Notes: generated by a model from the letters alone, not told the origin. 64,000 nt of DNA from Saccharibacter floricola DSM 15669 (GCF_000378165.1 NZ_KB899337.1:105587-169586), one strand, 5' to 3'; shown: positions 17,676 through 26,127, numbered from the stretch's first letter. Made by a program: numbers and translations.

Positions 17676-19145
17676 TCAGGCAGAGGGGAGATCGACAAGT
17701 GTCCAGCTTTGGCGCTGGGGAGAGCGGCTTGTTGGAGCGTCTTCACGCCAATGACTGCCACGGCTCTCTGTGCGATGAAGGGCAGCCCAAGCGATAAAGG
17801 AGGCAGTCAGAGCTGGGCCATAATGGCGCGCTAGCGGGAGTGCTTTTTCTAACAGGGCGCGTAATCCGTCTTCATGGCGCAAAATTCCCGCCTGCTCTTC
17901 CATCAGATCGTTTAGTGTCCATGTGGGAGACAAGAAAGGAACGCGCGGCGTTGGCGCGCTGAGTGGGATGAAAGGCGTGCTGTGCGCGTCAATATCTTCG
18001 GCAATCCATTTCCCGCAGACGAGCGCCTCAAGGAGAGAGTTGCTCGCTAAACGGTTCGCGCCGTGTAGCCCTGTGCAGGCCACTTCACCATTCGCCCATA
18101 ATCCTGGGAGGGAACTGCGGCCATGATGGTCAACAGCGATACCGCCCATATGGTAATGCATGGCCGGTTTAACGGGGAGGCGCTGCGTGTCTGGGTCTAA
18201 CCCCGCTGCATGGCAGGCTTTGGTAATAGCAGGGAAGCGGGCGCTGAAGGGGCGGCCTTTGAAATGACGCCCATCAAGATAAACCTGATGACCGGCTTTC
18301 AGTTGAGCGGCGATCGCACGACTAACGACATCACGAGGGGCCAGCTCTTTGGTAAAGCGTTCGCCATTTTCTAAGACGAGAGGGGCACCAGCGCCACGCA
18401 CGGCTTCACTAATGAGAGGGCGACGTGTTTGTGTTGGGCCAGCCGCTAGGGAGGTCGGATGGAATTGCGTAAATTCCATATCTCCCAAACGTGCCCCGGC
18501 CAAGGCAGCATGGGCGATGCCCATCCCTTTGTTGCTCAGAGGGATAGTGGTGTGGCGATAGAGCCCGCCACAGCTCCCAGTGGCGAGAATGCAGCATTGT
18601 GTGGGGATAAATCCGCCGGACACCCACACCCCACGCAGTAACCCATCTTCATGATGGAGCCCTTCGAGAGTTTGGCCTGTCAGCACATGAATGCGCGATG
18701 TTGCGCGTACTTTTTCCCACAATGAAGAGGTAATATAAGCACCGCTTTGATCGCCTCCTGCATAAACAACGCGCGGTCGGCTATGCGCCCCTTCGAGATG
18801 AAGGGCGAGAGAGCCCGATTCATCACGAGCAAGCGGCACACCCCAGCGAAGGAGCGTTTCAACAGCAGAGGGGCCGGCTTGCGTGATCGCTCGCACGATC
18901 GCTTCATCACAAAGACCAGCACCTGCGCGGAGTGTATCGCGTGCATGATCCTCAGGGGTATCATCCGGCCCAATGGCCGCAGCCATTCCGCCTTGGGCGA
19001 GCTGGGTGGAGGAGCCCTCACCGTTGGAGTGAGGAGAGAGCAGCACGCATGGTTGTTTGAGGTGGAGCGCCACAGACAGGCCCGCTAAGCCGGAGCCAAT
19101 AATGACGGGCCAGCCTGTGTAGGAAGAAAGGAGCGGATCTGTCAT
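17676..19145 (-). CDS. nadB: L-aspartate oxidase
   Basis: NadB oxidises L-aspartate to iminoaspartate with FAD, feeding NadA. The 489 residues show a Rossmann FAD motif (IIGSGLAGLSVALHL near 15-30), STQLAQGGMAAA near 46, the substrate-binding arginine region MEFTQFHPTSL near 223 with RRPLISEAVRGAG near 242, and HYHMGGIAVDHHGRSS near 328 with NRLASNSLLEALVCG near 356. These match L-aspartate oxidase rather than succinate dehydrogenase. It lies between nadA and nadC; a perfect ten-base hairpin sits in the nadA-nadB gap. Confidence 0.95.
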   Translation of the reverse strand: MTDPLLSSYTGWPVIIGSGLAGLSVALHLKQPCVLLSPHSNGEGSSTQLAQGGMAAAIGPDDTPEDHARDTLRAGAGLCDEAIVRAITQAGPSAVETLLRWGVPLARDESGSLALHLEGAHSRPRVVYAGGDQSGAYITSSLWEKVRATSRIHVLTGQTLEGLHHEDGLLRGVWVSGGFIPTQCCILATGSCGGLYRHTTIPLSNKGMGIAHAALAGARLGDMEFTQFHPTSLAAGPTQTRRPLISEAVRGAGAPLVLENGERFTKELAPRDVVSRAIAAQLKAGHQVYLDGRHFKGRPFSARFPAITKACHAAGLDPDTQRLPVKPAMHYHMGGIAVDHHGRSSLPGLWANGEVACTGLHGANRLASNSLLEALVCGKWIAEDIDAHSTPFIPLSAPTPRVPFLSPTWTLNDLMEEQAGILRHEDGLRALLEKALPLARHYGPALTASFIAWAALHRTESRGSHWREDAPTSRSPQRQSWTLVDLPSA

Positions 19146-19164
19146 AGGAGGTCTGCCTCAATGT

Positions 19165-19187
19165 TCTCCAGAGGGGGCCTCTGGAGA
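19165..19187 (-). promoter_or_regulatory. Perfect 10-bp hairpin in the nadA-nadB gap
   Basis: TCTCCAGAGG and CCTCTGGAGA are exact inverted repeats around a GGG loop. On the minus-strand transcript the hairpin is not followed by a U tract, so it is not a normal terminator. It may mark an mRNA processing or stabilising structure between nadA and nadB. Role is inferred. Confidence 0.6.
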
Positions 19188-19193
19188 GGGTGG

Positions 19194-20183
19194 TTAGAGG
19201 GCGAGCATCCGTTCGACGGAACGACGAGCAGGCTCTTGATGCTCAGCGGCGATGGTGACTTCTGTGCTCATTGTTTCCAGCGACCGACGAATGTTCTTTA
19301 ACGTAATGCGCTTCATATGAGGGCATAGATTGCAGGGACGTACAAACTGCGTGTCTGGGAACATCGTCGAAAGGTTATCGCTCATAGAGCATTCAGTAAT
19401 GAGCAACACCTTATCAGGATGATTATTCTCAATATAGCTGATCATACTCGCTGTAGAGCCTGCGTGATCGGCTTCAGCAACGACTTCTGGTGCACATTCT
19501 GGGTGAGCAATGACGTGGAGGCTGTCTTTATGCATGCGCCGATATTGGCGGATCTCTGGTGGGGTGAAGCGCTCATGCACTTCGCAGCGTGCCGACCATG
19601 TGTGCATTTTAATACCCGTTTCGTTTTCAATATTACGAGCGAGATATTCATCTGGGATCATAATAACCTCGGGCACACCAAGGCTTTCAACAACGCGGCG
19701 GGCGTTCCCCGAGGTGCAACACACGTCCGTTTCGGCTTTTACAGCAGCAGAACTATTGACGTAGGTGACGACGGGAACACCGGGATGGCGTGCTCTGAGT
19801 GTGCGAACATTCTCCGCTGTGATGCCCTCAGCGAGGGAGCAGCCGGCCATTTCATCGGGGATGAGCACGGTTTTCTCTGGGTTCAGCATTTTCACGGTTT
19901 CAGCCATGAAATGCACCCCAGCCATAAGGACGACCTGTTGTTTAATATTTTGTGCTTCACGCGCTAGGGCGAGGCTGTCTCCACGAATATCGGCGACACC
20001 GTGGAAGATCTCTGGCGTTTGGTAATTATGGGCCAAAATGACAGCATCATGCTTATGTTTAAGCGCGAGGATGGCTTCGATGTCATCAGCAAAAAGCTGC
20101 TCCCAATCTTCCCGCGCCATGAGGGAAGAAACCGGACGATAGAGATCATCACGTGACGGAAGAGCGACGGTGGCCTGCACCAT
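19194..20183 (-). CDS. nadA: Quinolinate synthase
   Basis: NadA condenses iminoaspartate with dihydroxyacetone phosphate to quinolinate using an oxygen-labile [4Fe-4S] cluster. The 329-residue protein shows HDAVILAHNYQTPEI near residue 43, VHFMAETVKMLNPEKTVLIP near 91, the cysteine-bearing GCSLAEG near 114, TDVCCTSGNA near 151, HPECAPEVV near 223 and the C-terminal RPCNLCPHMK near 283. The three cluster cysteines are therefore accounted for. It is the first gene of nadABC. A palindrome 26 bases before its ATG is a candidate site for the neighbouring regulator NrtR. Confidence 0.96.
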   Translation of the reverse strand: MVQATVALPSRDDLYRPVSSLMAREDWEQLFADDIEAILALKHKHDAVILAHNYQTPEIFHGVADIRGDSLALAREAQNIKQQVVLMAGVHFMAETVKMLNPEKTVLIPDEMAGCSLAEGITAENVRTLRARHPGVPVVTYVNSSAAVKAETDVCCTSGNARRVVESLGVPEVIMIPDEYLARNIENETGIKMHTWSARCEVHERFTPPEIRQYRRMHKDSLHVIAHPECAPEVVAEADHAGSTASMISYIENNHPDKVLLITECSMSDNLSTMFPDTQFVRPCNLCPHMKRITLKNIRRSLETMSTEVTIAAEHQEPARRSVERMLAL

Positions 20184-20208
20184 AATAGAGAAATCCTTAT
20201 GAATGTTC

Positions 20209-20229
20209 TTATACTCAGTATGAGCATAA
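20209..20229. promoter_or_regulatory. Near-perfect palindrome before nadA; candidate NrtR operator
   Basis: Two nine-base arms, TTATACTCA and TGAGCATAA, are inverted repeats with one mismatch around a three-base centre. It lies 26 bases upstream of the nadA start and 50 bases after the nrtR stop, where a repressor would block a nadABC promoter. The link to NrtR is inferred from adjacency and symmetry; NrtR sites differ among phyla, so I cannot match a consensus. Confidence 0.55.
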
Positions 20230-20278
20230 AAGAGCGCATAAGAAAAGGGTTTCTAGAAAAAGAGAGATTAAAAGCGCG

Positions 20279-21163
20279 TTAATCCAGCGGAAGCATGGCC
20301 CCGCTGAGGTAACAAGAGGTCGCTGCTTCTGGGCGAAAATGATAGAGCTTAGCAGGACGTCCGGGCGCGCTTGCATCACGTTCGCCGCTTTCTTCAACGA
20401 GTTTTTGATGGAGGACAAGGCGGCGGAAATTGGGCTTGTGCATAGGCCGACCAGAGAGGTTTTCCATCGCCTTCTGGAGCTGCAAAAGCGTAAAAGCATG
20501 AGGCAAGAGTTCAAAAACAATGGGCGTATAGCGGATTTTAGCCCGAAGCCGTGAGAGGGCTGTGGCAAGAATGCGCCGATTATCAAACGATATCTGAGAA
20601 GAATCGGTCTTGCGCGTTGATGTTGGGAGGGATTTAGCGACGAGTCCCGCTTCCCATAGCAGTTCGTAACGATCGAGGACTTTTTCATCATCCCAAGGGA
20701 GGCCATTAAGACCAAAGGCTGGGATTGCGCGCGTTAGGCGTTCTGGATCATGGCTCGCCCAAGACGTGATATGAGTGCGTAGTTCTTTAAATTGGCTATT
20801 GGTGGCTGGGGTGCGTCGATCTTCCCACGGGAAATAGGTGTAGAGTGATTGTAGAGAGAACCCCTCGGGATTGGTGATCCTCGCTAAAGCAAGATAAGAA
20901 ATACGGATAAGCTGGTGCTGTGTATTGGGTAGTGGTTGATCAGCAAAGGTATAAAGCTGCTCCATATGGCCGATGCTGCAGCCTGTATGTTGCTCGGCCC
21001 AACGATGGAGCCCTTTTTGCAGCGAATGTCGGTTCGTTAATGGGCCGGAGGGGAGTTCCTGACCTTGGTTAAGGGTTAGAAGGGTGGGGGCTTCTTCGCC
21101 CATCGTGATGAGAATAGTGACGAGATCAATCGTGCAGAGAGGGTTGTCTGGCATGGTTGTCAT
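20279..21163 (-). CDS. nrtR: NrtR-type transcriptional regulator of NAD metabolism
   Basis: NrtR regulators join a Nudix-like ligand domain to a winged helix-turn-helix and usually repress NAD synthesis or salvage genes in response to ADP-ribose-type ligands. The 294 residues show a Nudix-like N-terminal half without an intact Nudix catalytic box (no GxxxxxEE motif), then the characteristic DNA-binding part: LLPHAFTLLQLQKAMENL near residues 209-226, KPNFRRLVL near 243 and APGRPAKLYHFRP near 256. This C-terminal pattern is distinctive for NrtR. It precedes nadA by about 95 bases and overlaps the upstream DUF2125-like gene by four. Position next to nadABC strongly supports the role. Confidence 0.85.
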   Translation of the reverse strand: MTTMPDNPLCTIDLVTILITMGEEAPTLLTLNQGQELPSGPLTNRHSLQKGLHRWAEQHTGCSIGHMEQLYTFADQPLPNTQHQLIRISYLALARITNPEGFSLQSLYTYFPWEDRRTPATNSQFKELRTHITSWASHDPERLTRAIPAFGLNGLPWDDEKVLDRYELLWEAGLVAKSLPTSTRKTDSSQISFDNRRILATALSRLRAKIRYTPIVFELLPHAFTLLQLQKAMENLSGRPMHKPNFRRLVLHQKLVEESGERDASAPGRPAKLYHFRPEAATSCYLSGAMLPLD

Positions 21164-22236
21164 GGTGTGTGCGGAAGAAAACGTTGAATCATACGTAGTT
21201 TTTCGGCGTTGAGGCCAGTCGGCAGGCCATGGCTGAGCGCCACGCTCATGCTGAGGGGACGTTCAGTCGGGATGGTGACAGACGATGAAGGCGGTGTGAG
21301 AGCACGCTGAAAAAATTCCAGCATAGCAGGCGAGAGCTGCTGCTGTGCTTCGGGGCGTTCAAGAATCTGTAAGGCACTATTACGCCAATGGGTGACTTGA
21401 AGGGTAACGGCACCATCCCCTTCAGGAATGCTGATCTTTCCACCAAGAGAGACATGAGGAGAGGAGTCGAGGAGCGGTAGATCTGCGCTCAGCTCATGCA
21501 GACGGAGAATGCAGCTCTTGGTAAGCGTGTCCAGCAAGAAGGGGTGGCATCCCGGCAAAGCAGCGACGACGTGAAGCTGCGTTAAAGGGTGGTGTAGCGG
21601 AATGTTGGGATGGTTGAGATGGAGCTGTAATGCTTTGAGGTCGATAGCGAGGGCGCTGTCTGTCAAAGAGGGGTGTGTATTCCAGTAAATTTTCCCGCTG
21701 AGGGTGTTAAGGGCACCGGAGAGCTCAGCTTGCTCGGACGTAAAGCGGGCATCACCGAGGGAAAGAGCCGCTGTGCTATGAGTTGCATGACGCTTTGAGG
21801 TGAGATGTAGCTTATGGAGATGTATCGTGAGGTCGCGCTCATGAGCGACAAAACGGAGGATCGTTTCGCCGTTGCTTAATAATGGGAGGGAGCGGTGCTG
21901 TAGCGCATTGAGGAGCCATGTGGCCCATGAACCGCCCAACTGGACAGATGTGCTCGCACCCCCGATCTGTAGAGCGTCATGCTGCGTGTGAAATTGAATA
22001 TGAGAGAGCGAAAGCCCAGCCCCAAATGGCCAGCCTTGCGGTGTGACGTGCCCGATGGAGAGCGTTATAGCGTTGGAACGACAGTTCTCTTGGAAGAGTG
22101 CGAGTTGGTGCTCCATATGCTTGGTAGCGAGACGATAAGCCCAGACATCAAGCAGTGTGAGTGCGACAAGCAGGCCGAGCGTGAGCGTCATAAGGCGTGC
22201 TGGGTAGTGTCGTAACACAAGCCGTAAGCAGGACAT
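21160..22236 (-). CDS. DUF2125-like membrane-anchored envelope protein
   Basis: A 358-residue protein with one N-terminal membrane segment (MTLTLGLLVALTLLDVWAY) and a large predicted beta-rich exported part. It resembles DUF2125 proteins: a helix with CxSNAITLS near residue 55 and VTPQGWPFGAGLSLSHI near 62-78. The rest repeats short strand patterns typical of lipid-binding or AsmA-like envelope domains. The ATG (MSCLRLVLRHY) is chosen over a TTG seven codons upstream, although neither has a strong ribosome binding site. It lies between a PlsC-like acyltransferase gene and nrtR, overlapping nrtR by four bases. Function is not known. Confidence 0.7.
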   Translation of the reverse strand: MSCLRLVLRHYPARLMTLTLGLLVALTLLDVWAYRLATKHMEHQLALFQENCRSNAITLSIGHVTPQGWPFGAGLSLSHIQFHTQHDALQIGGASTSVQLGGSWATWLLNALQHRSLPLLSNGETILRFVAHERDLTIHLHKLHLTSKRHATHSTAALSLGDARFTSEQAELSGALNTLSGKIYWNTHPSLTDSALAIDLKALQLHLNHPNIPLHHPLTQLHVVAALPGCHPFLLDTLTKSCILRLHELSADLPLLDSSPHVSLGGKISIPEGDGAVTLQVTHWRNSALQILERPEAQQQLSPAMLEFFQRALTPPSSSVTIPTERPLSMSVALSHGLPTGLNAEKLRMIQRFLPHTP

Positions 22237-22275
22237 GGGGGCAGAAGAGTCTCTCAATGAAGGGCCATACTGACG

Positions 22276-23028
22276 TTAGGAGGGAGGGTCTTGTGTGACT
22301 CTATCACGGGGAAGGGCGTGGGTGTCAGAGAGTTTATCCCACGCGTGTTCAATCGCTGGAATGAGCATTCGTCCACGTAAAGTGGGCAGGGGCTCTCCAA
22401 TCGCGATGATTAACGTGCCGGGATATTTACGCCATGGGGAGCGTGGCCAAAACAAGCCGGAATTTGTTGCAACGGGAATAATGGGTGTTTTTGCTTGGCG
22501 TGCGAGAGCGACAATCCCGTTTTGGAGCGAAACGCGCTCGCCGGGCTTCGTGCGTGTACCTTCTGGGAAGAGGATAATCTGCCGTCCGCGTTCTTGGGCG
22601 TGTGAGACACGTTCCATCAGCGTGCGGAGAGCTTGAGAGCCTCCGGTACGATTAACGGGGATCATCCCGCTTAACAACAGCATAGGGCCGACGAGAGGGA
22701 TCTTAGTGAGCTCTTGCTTAATAACATAGGCCGGTAAGGGCACTGCATTCATCCACACAAAACCATCAAAGAAGGATTGATGTTGAGAAGCGATGAGAAA
22801 GGGGCCTGTGGGCAAGTGCTCTGTCCCGGTTAGTGTGATCCGGATATTGCAGAGTGTGCGTAATCCCCAAAGCACGGCACGAGACCAGAGCTTGGCATAG
22901 CGTAGGGCCCAAGCGTCTTTATTGCTTAAGCGAATAGGAAACGCCGCAATCCCCATAATGAGGGTGAGAAGGAGAAGATAAAGATTAAAAAGCGTACCGC
23001 GAACAAGGCTCATCATACGTGATTGCAT
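22276..23028 (-). CDS. plsC: 1-acyl-sn-glycerol-3-phosphate acyltransferase (PlsC family)
   Basis: The enzyme transfers an acyl chain to lysophosphatidate, giving phosphatidate. The 250-residue protein has an N-terminal membrane segment, the catalytic HxxxxD motif as HQSFFD at residues 83-88, and the FPEGTR motif at 154-159, with PVNRTGG near 125. All four acyltransferase blocks are recognisable. It lies in a run of envelope genes. A second PlsC-like enzyme may exist elsewhere, so the symbol denotes family rather than proven substrate. Confidence 0.88.
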   Translation of the reverse strand: MQSRMMSLVRGTLFNLYLLLLTLIMGIAAFPIRLSNKDAWALRYAKLWSRAVLWGLRTLCNIRITLTGTEHLPTGPFLIASQHQSFFDGFVWMNAVPLPAYVIKQELTKIPLVGPMLLLSGMIPVNRTGGSQALRTLMERVSHAQERGRQIILFPEGTRTKPGERVSLQNGIVALARQAKTPIIPVATNSGLFWPRSPWRKYPGTLIIAIGEPLPTLRGRMLIPAIEHAWDKLSDTHALPRDRVTQDPPS

Positions 23029-23084
23029 GGCCTGAAACCTATCAAGCAGGCAAGTAAAAAATCACGCGTTTCATGATCAGCTCG

Positions 23085-23720
23085 CTATGGGGTGAGGTCG
23101 TAAGGATGTTGGGGAGTGTGCATAAAGCTACGCATAATGGCACCGAGGAGCTTTATATATTCGCGCGTGAGGATAGCCCATGTCCGCTTATTCCAGAGAT
23201 GGGAGAGTGATTGAGCGCGTACGGGATACGGTGTCATGTCTAGGTGAGGCGCAACATAGTGGAACTCCAGCAATGCGCGGGGCATGTGGTAGGTTGAGGT
23301 AATGAGGACGATATGGGTCAGGTGATGGTCGTGCGCCCATTGTTCAGTCTCACGCACATTGCCAACTGTGCCGATCGCACGACGCCCGAGGGTGATCTGT
23401 TCACGCAGATGAGAAGGGAACGATGTTATTTTCGGCTTGATAATTGGCTGCATATGGGTCTGGGGAGCGACACCTGAGATGAGCAATGGAAGGTCAGGAT
23501 GGTCTTGGAGGAGGTGCAGTGCTGTAGTGATGCGGTCTTCTCCACCAGTGAGCACAACAAGCCCATCATGAGGGGAGGCTAAATGCGGGAGTGCCGGCGG
23601 GGAGAGGGGGCGCAGAGCCGCATTGAGGCAAAAGCACAAAAAGCCAACAGGTCCAACAAGCAGTATGATGGAGAGGCCGCTTGTCAGAAAAATCGTTTTC
23701 CAGCGCAGGCGGGACATCAT
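23085..23720 (-). CDS. YdcF/ElyC-like DUF218 membrane protein
   Basis: A 211-residue protein with one N-terminal membrane segment followed by a DUF218 domain. Motifs are HDGLVVLTGGEDRITTALHLL near residues 50-70, the acidic/glutamate signature RETEQWAHDH near residue 124-133 and ITSTYHMPRALLEF near 140-153. Relatives (YdcF, SanA, ElyC) act in envelope integrity in E. coli, but the reaction is unsettled. The start is one of two adjacent ATGs overlapping the ftsX stop (ATGATG), so translation is coupled to ftsX. The longer frame into ftsX has no support. Confidence 0.82.
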   Translation of the reverse strand: MMSRLRWKTIFLTSGLSIILLVGPVGFLCFCLNAALRPLSPPALPHLASPHDGLVVLTGGEDRITTALHLLQDHPDLPLLISGVAPQTHMQPIIKPKITSFPSHLREQITLGRRAIGTVGNVRETEQWAHDHHLTHIVLITSTYHMPRALLEFHYVAPHLDMTPYPVRAQSLSHLWNKRTWAILTREYIKLLGAIMRSFMHTPQHPYDLTP

Positions 23721-24589
23721 GGCAAAGGCGCCCGTAGGGATGTGTAATAGAAAAACTCGCTCACCATCCATCCTAACACGGCATAGAAAAGCGGGAGAAG
23801 ATATAAAAAATGGAGCCATGAAGGATGAGACACGTCAAACAATAAAGAGACCTGTGGGGGAGCTTTATGCATCAAAGGGCTTAACAGAGTCATGAGAGCG
23901 TAAAGCATAGGGAAGAGAAGCAAGAGCCCTAAAACACTCCCGATGCAGCAGGACATGCCAAAACGTAGAGTGGTCGTCCAATAAGCACGATGTAACGGGC
24001 AGCCCAGCTGTGCAAGAAGCTCCAAATCAGCATTTTGTGTCAGGCGCGCAGACTGCGCTGACAGAACAATACTGGCAATCAAAACAGCGCCGGACGTGAG
24101 TGTGCCAATGAGCGCACTGAGCAGAGAAGCTGGATAAATAATGGCTGTAAAAGAGGGAATAGAGCTGCGTTGCTGGGGAGGCGCTATCAGTGTTGCGGTA
24201 GGGAGCGTTTCTTTTACGCTTTGCTCAAGGCGCGAAGGAGTGCCTGTGTAGTTGAGGGCGATGATCGGGGGCACAGGGCTTGGCCAAGGGGCGTTCCATT
24301 GCGTGAGGAGAGTGTTGACCTCAGCAGGCGAGAGGGAACGAACATGAGAAGCCCCCGGGATTTCGGAAAAGTGCTGTAACAGCTCTGCCGATGGTGGTGG
24401 GTGTTCTGTTGGCAAGAGAATCAACGCCATGCGTGCCGGCCCTGTATCCCATTGCTGGGCTAGGAAGGTGCCACCCCACATACTGGCGAGGCTAAGGCCC
24501 ATTCCGACTGTGCTGAGGGCGGCGCAGAGGGTCAGGAGGAGCAAACGCGGACGCGCCAAGCAGCGACGCATTAAAGAGGCGTGTCTCAT
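23717..24589 (-). CDS. ftsX: FtsX-like cell division permease
   Basis: FtsX is the four-helix membrane partner of FtsE; together they control peptidoglycan hydrolases at the septum. The 290-residue protein has the expected plan: a short cytoplasmic N-terminus, a first helix (LLLTLCAALSTVGMGLSLASMW), a periplasmic domain of about 110 residues, then three helices. The FtsX signature QNADLELLAQLGCPLHRAYW near residues 184-203 is the coupling region. It overlaps the ftsE-like gene by four bases and the ydcF-like gene by four. Assignment is good; the odd part is its ATPase partner. Confidence 0.85.
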   Translation of the reverse strand: MRHASLMRRCLARPRLLLLTLCAALSTVGMGLSLASMWGGTFLAQQWDTGPARMALILLPTEHPPPSAELLQHFSEIPGASHVRSLSPAEVNTLLTQWNAPWPSPVPPIIALNYTGTPSRLEQSVKETLPTATLIAPPQQRSSIPSFTAIIYPASLLSALIGTLTSGAVLIASIVLSAQSARLTQNADLELLAQLGCPLHRAYWTTTLRFGMSCCIGSVLGLLLLFPMLYALMTLLSPLMHKAPPQVSLLFDVSHPSWLHFLYLLPLFYAVLGWMVSEFFYYTSLRAPLP

Positions 24590-25329
24590 GGCATTAAAGA
24601 CTCGCGTGCGGAGAGGGGCGATTCTTCTGCTTGAGGGGGAGAGAAAAATGACGGCTCATTTTCTGTGAACGACGGTTTAGGTTGATGGGGTAAATACAAG
24701 GAGGGTGTGGGAAGAAGGCCTTCAAAAGTATCAGCATGGCGGGTTGTGAGCACAATTGTGGTGCCACTTTGTATAAAATCCCCCAAAGCAGGAAGCAGAC
24801 GTGAGCAGAGCTCTGGGTCAGCGCACATAGGGTCTCCTTCAATGAGGAGGAGAGAGGGGCGTGCAATGAGCGCACGGGCGCAGGCAGCGCGTAAACGCTC
24901 CGAAGAGGAAAGGCTCGATGGTTTAAGGTCTCTGCAATGGTCGAGAGAAAGCCATGAAAGGATAGATGTTGTTTCATGGATGATATCGCGTCGGGCAGCC
25001 TTCTGTATGGATAAAGGCAAAGCGATATTTTCAAAGAGTGTCAGCTGAGGAGAGAGAAACGGGACTTCCTCAAGATAGCCGATACGCTGTCGAATGAGAG
25101 TGCGCGTTTTGTGGGAAAGGCGCGTTGTGATGGCATGGCCAAAGAGAGAGAGGCCGCCCTGAAACGCGGAGCGTAGGGCCAATAGGTTCAGTAGCGCTGT
25201 TTTTCCGCTGCCAGCTGGGCCACAAACGCGGAAAAATTGACCGGATGAGAGCTGTAATGAGAGATGTTGGCGCCTCTCTTTGAGGAGTGAGGGCGCCACC
25301 GGTAAGATGACATCACGGAGCTCAATCAT
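24586..25329 (-). CDS. ftsE: FtsE-like ABC ATPase with altered catalytic motifs
   Basis: Position directly before ftsX and the ABC fold identify this as FtsE, the ATPase partner of FtsX. The 247-residue protein keeps Walker A (GPAGSGKT, residues 37-44) and the H-loop histidine (TTRHAD, H198). Other sites differ from the consensus: the Q-loop reads YLEEVPFLS with E87 in place of Gln, the signature LSGGEQ reads LSSSER (140-145), and Walker B, normally LLADEP, reads LLIEGD (161-166), losing the catalytic glutamate. The tail from about residue 215 is extended and polar. It may bind but not hydrolyse ATP efficiently. The ATG is preferred to an adjacent GTG. Confidence 0.8.
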   Translation of the reverse strand: MIELRDVILPVAPSLLKERRQHLSLQLSSGQFFRVCGPAGSGKTALLNLLALRSAFQGGLSLFGHAITTRLSHKTRTLIRQRIGYLEEVPFLSPQLTLFENIALPLSIQKAARRDIIHETTSILSWLSLDHCRDLKPSSLSSSERLRAACARALIARPSLLLIEGDPMCADPELCSRLLPALGDFIQSGTTIVLTTRHADTFEGLLPTPSLYLPHQPKPSFTENEPSFFSPPQAEESPLSARESLMP

Positions 25330-25353
25330 CACAGAAACCTGTACGTTGTGTTG

Positions 25354-25788
25354 TTACAGCCGGCGTCCAAGCCATGTTGCACATGTGGCTGCAATGGCTG
25401 AGATAACCATCAGGAGAATCCCATCCATAATAAGACCATGTGGGGTGAGGATACGGCCTGCAAGTTCAATCTGTGTCGGGAAAGAACGTGTTACATGGTC
25501 CACCAGTTCTTTTGTCTGTTGGTCATTTGTCGCATTGCTAAGGCTGCTATTCGCGATCCCGATAATATGGGGCACAAGGCTCCACGCAATGCCGATAAGC
25601 AGAAGAAATGGCGCGAAAAGCTCGGTAATTTGAAGAAGAAAGCATGAGAGCGCATGGGCAAAGGCCCAGATAATATTCTGTACGACCGACAAAGCCATAG
25701 GGACGACCCGTGATGGGGCGCGTCGTTGGTCAACCATACGTTCAGGCTTAGGGTCAGAAGTGTGTTCCGTAGAGGAGGGCGTGTCCAT
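25354..25788 (-). CDS. Unknown small membrane protein
   Basis: A 144-residue protein without a family I can name. It has a polar N-terminus rich in Pro, Ser and charged residues (MDTPSSTEHTSDPKPER), a long hydrophobic segment near residues 33-70 (WAFAHALSCFLLQITELFAPFLLLIGIAW), a polar middle (ATNDQQTKELVDHVTRSF) and a C-terminal hydrophobic segment. ATG is preferred to a TTG ten codons upstream because GGGAC precedes it. It is the first gene of the long minus-strand run that continues with ftsE, so it may share the septal or envelope theme, but that is only context. Confidence 0.7.
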   Translation of the reverse strand: MDTPSSTEHTSDPKPERMVDQRRAPSRVVPMALSVVQNIIWAFAHALSCFLLQITELFAPFLLLIGIAWSLVPHIIGIANSSLSNATNDQQTKELVDHVTRSFPTQIELAGRILTPHGLIMDGILLMVISAIAATCATWLGRRL

Positions 25789-26077
25789 TGAGAGTCCCGT
25801 TGATCGTGATGCAAACAAGAGAGCCCTAAAAGGGCGTTGGATAACGTCTTCATACAGGGCAAGAGGTTTCAGAACCCTTTAAGAAGCGTTGTGTTAACGC
25901 CTTATGAAAGGGGAGCACTTTCCCTGATGGGCGAAGTTTAGCATCTCGATAGGCGATTGTCTCTCTTTAGGTAGTCAAGAAAGCGATGGGTTGTGTCGTT
26001 ACTCTGGGGAGAGAACATGCTAGATGGCTTTCTATGGCATTGAAAGTGACGGTTTTGAAGGCAATAGCCTCATAACG

Positions 26078-26095
26078 GACAAGGAAGGCCTTGTC
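26078..26095 (+). promoter_or_regulatory. Inverted repeat before hslV
   Basis: GACAAGG and CCTTGTC are exact inverted repeats around a four-base loop, about 32 bases upstream of the hslV start. It could be an operator or a 5'-UTR hairpin. I see no clear heat-shock promoter in the roughly 340-base gap upstream of hslV, and nothing else of note there. Confidence 0.4.
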
Positions 26096-26127
26096 TTCAC
26101 GCGGCTGGCTGCCCAATTTGGAGGAGT

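Noticed and set aside
18747..19088. 113-residue plus-strand frame inside nadB
   Set aside because: Antisense to nadB; no family likeness.
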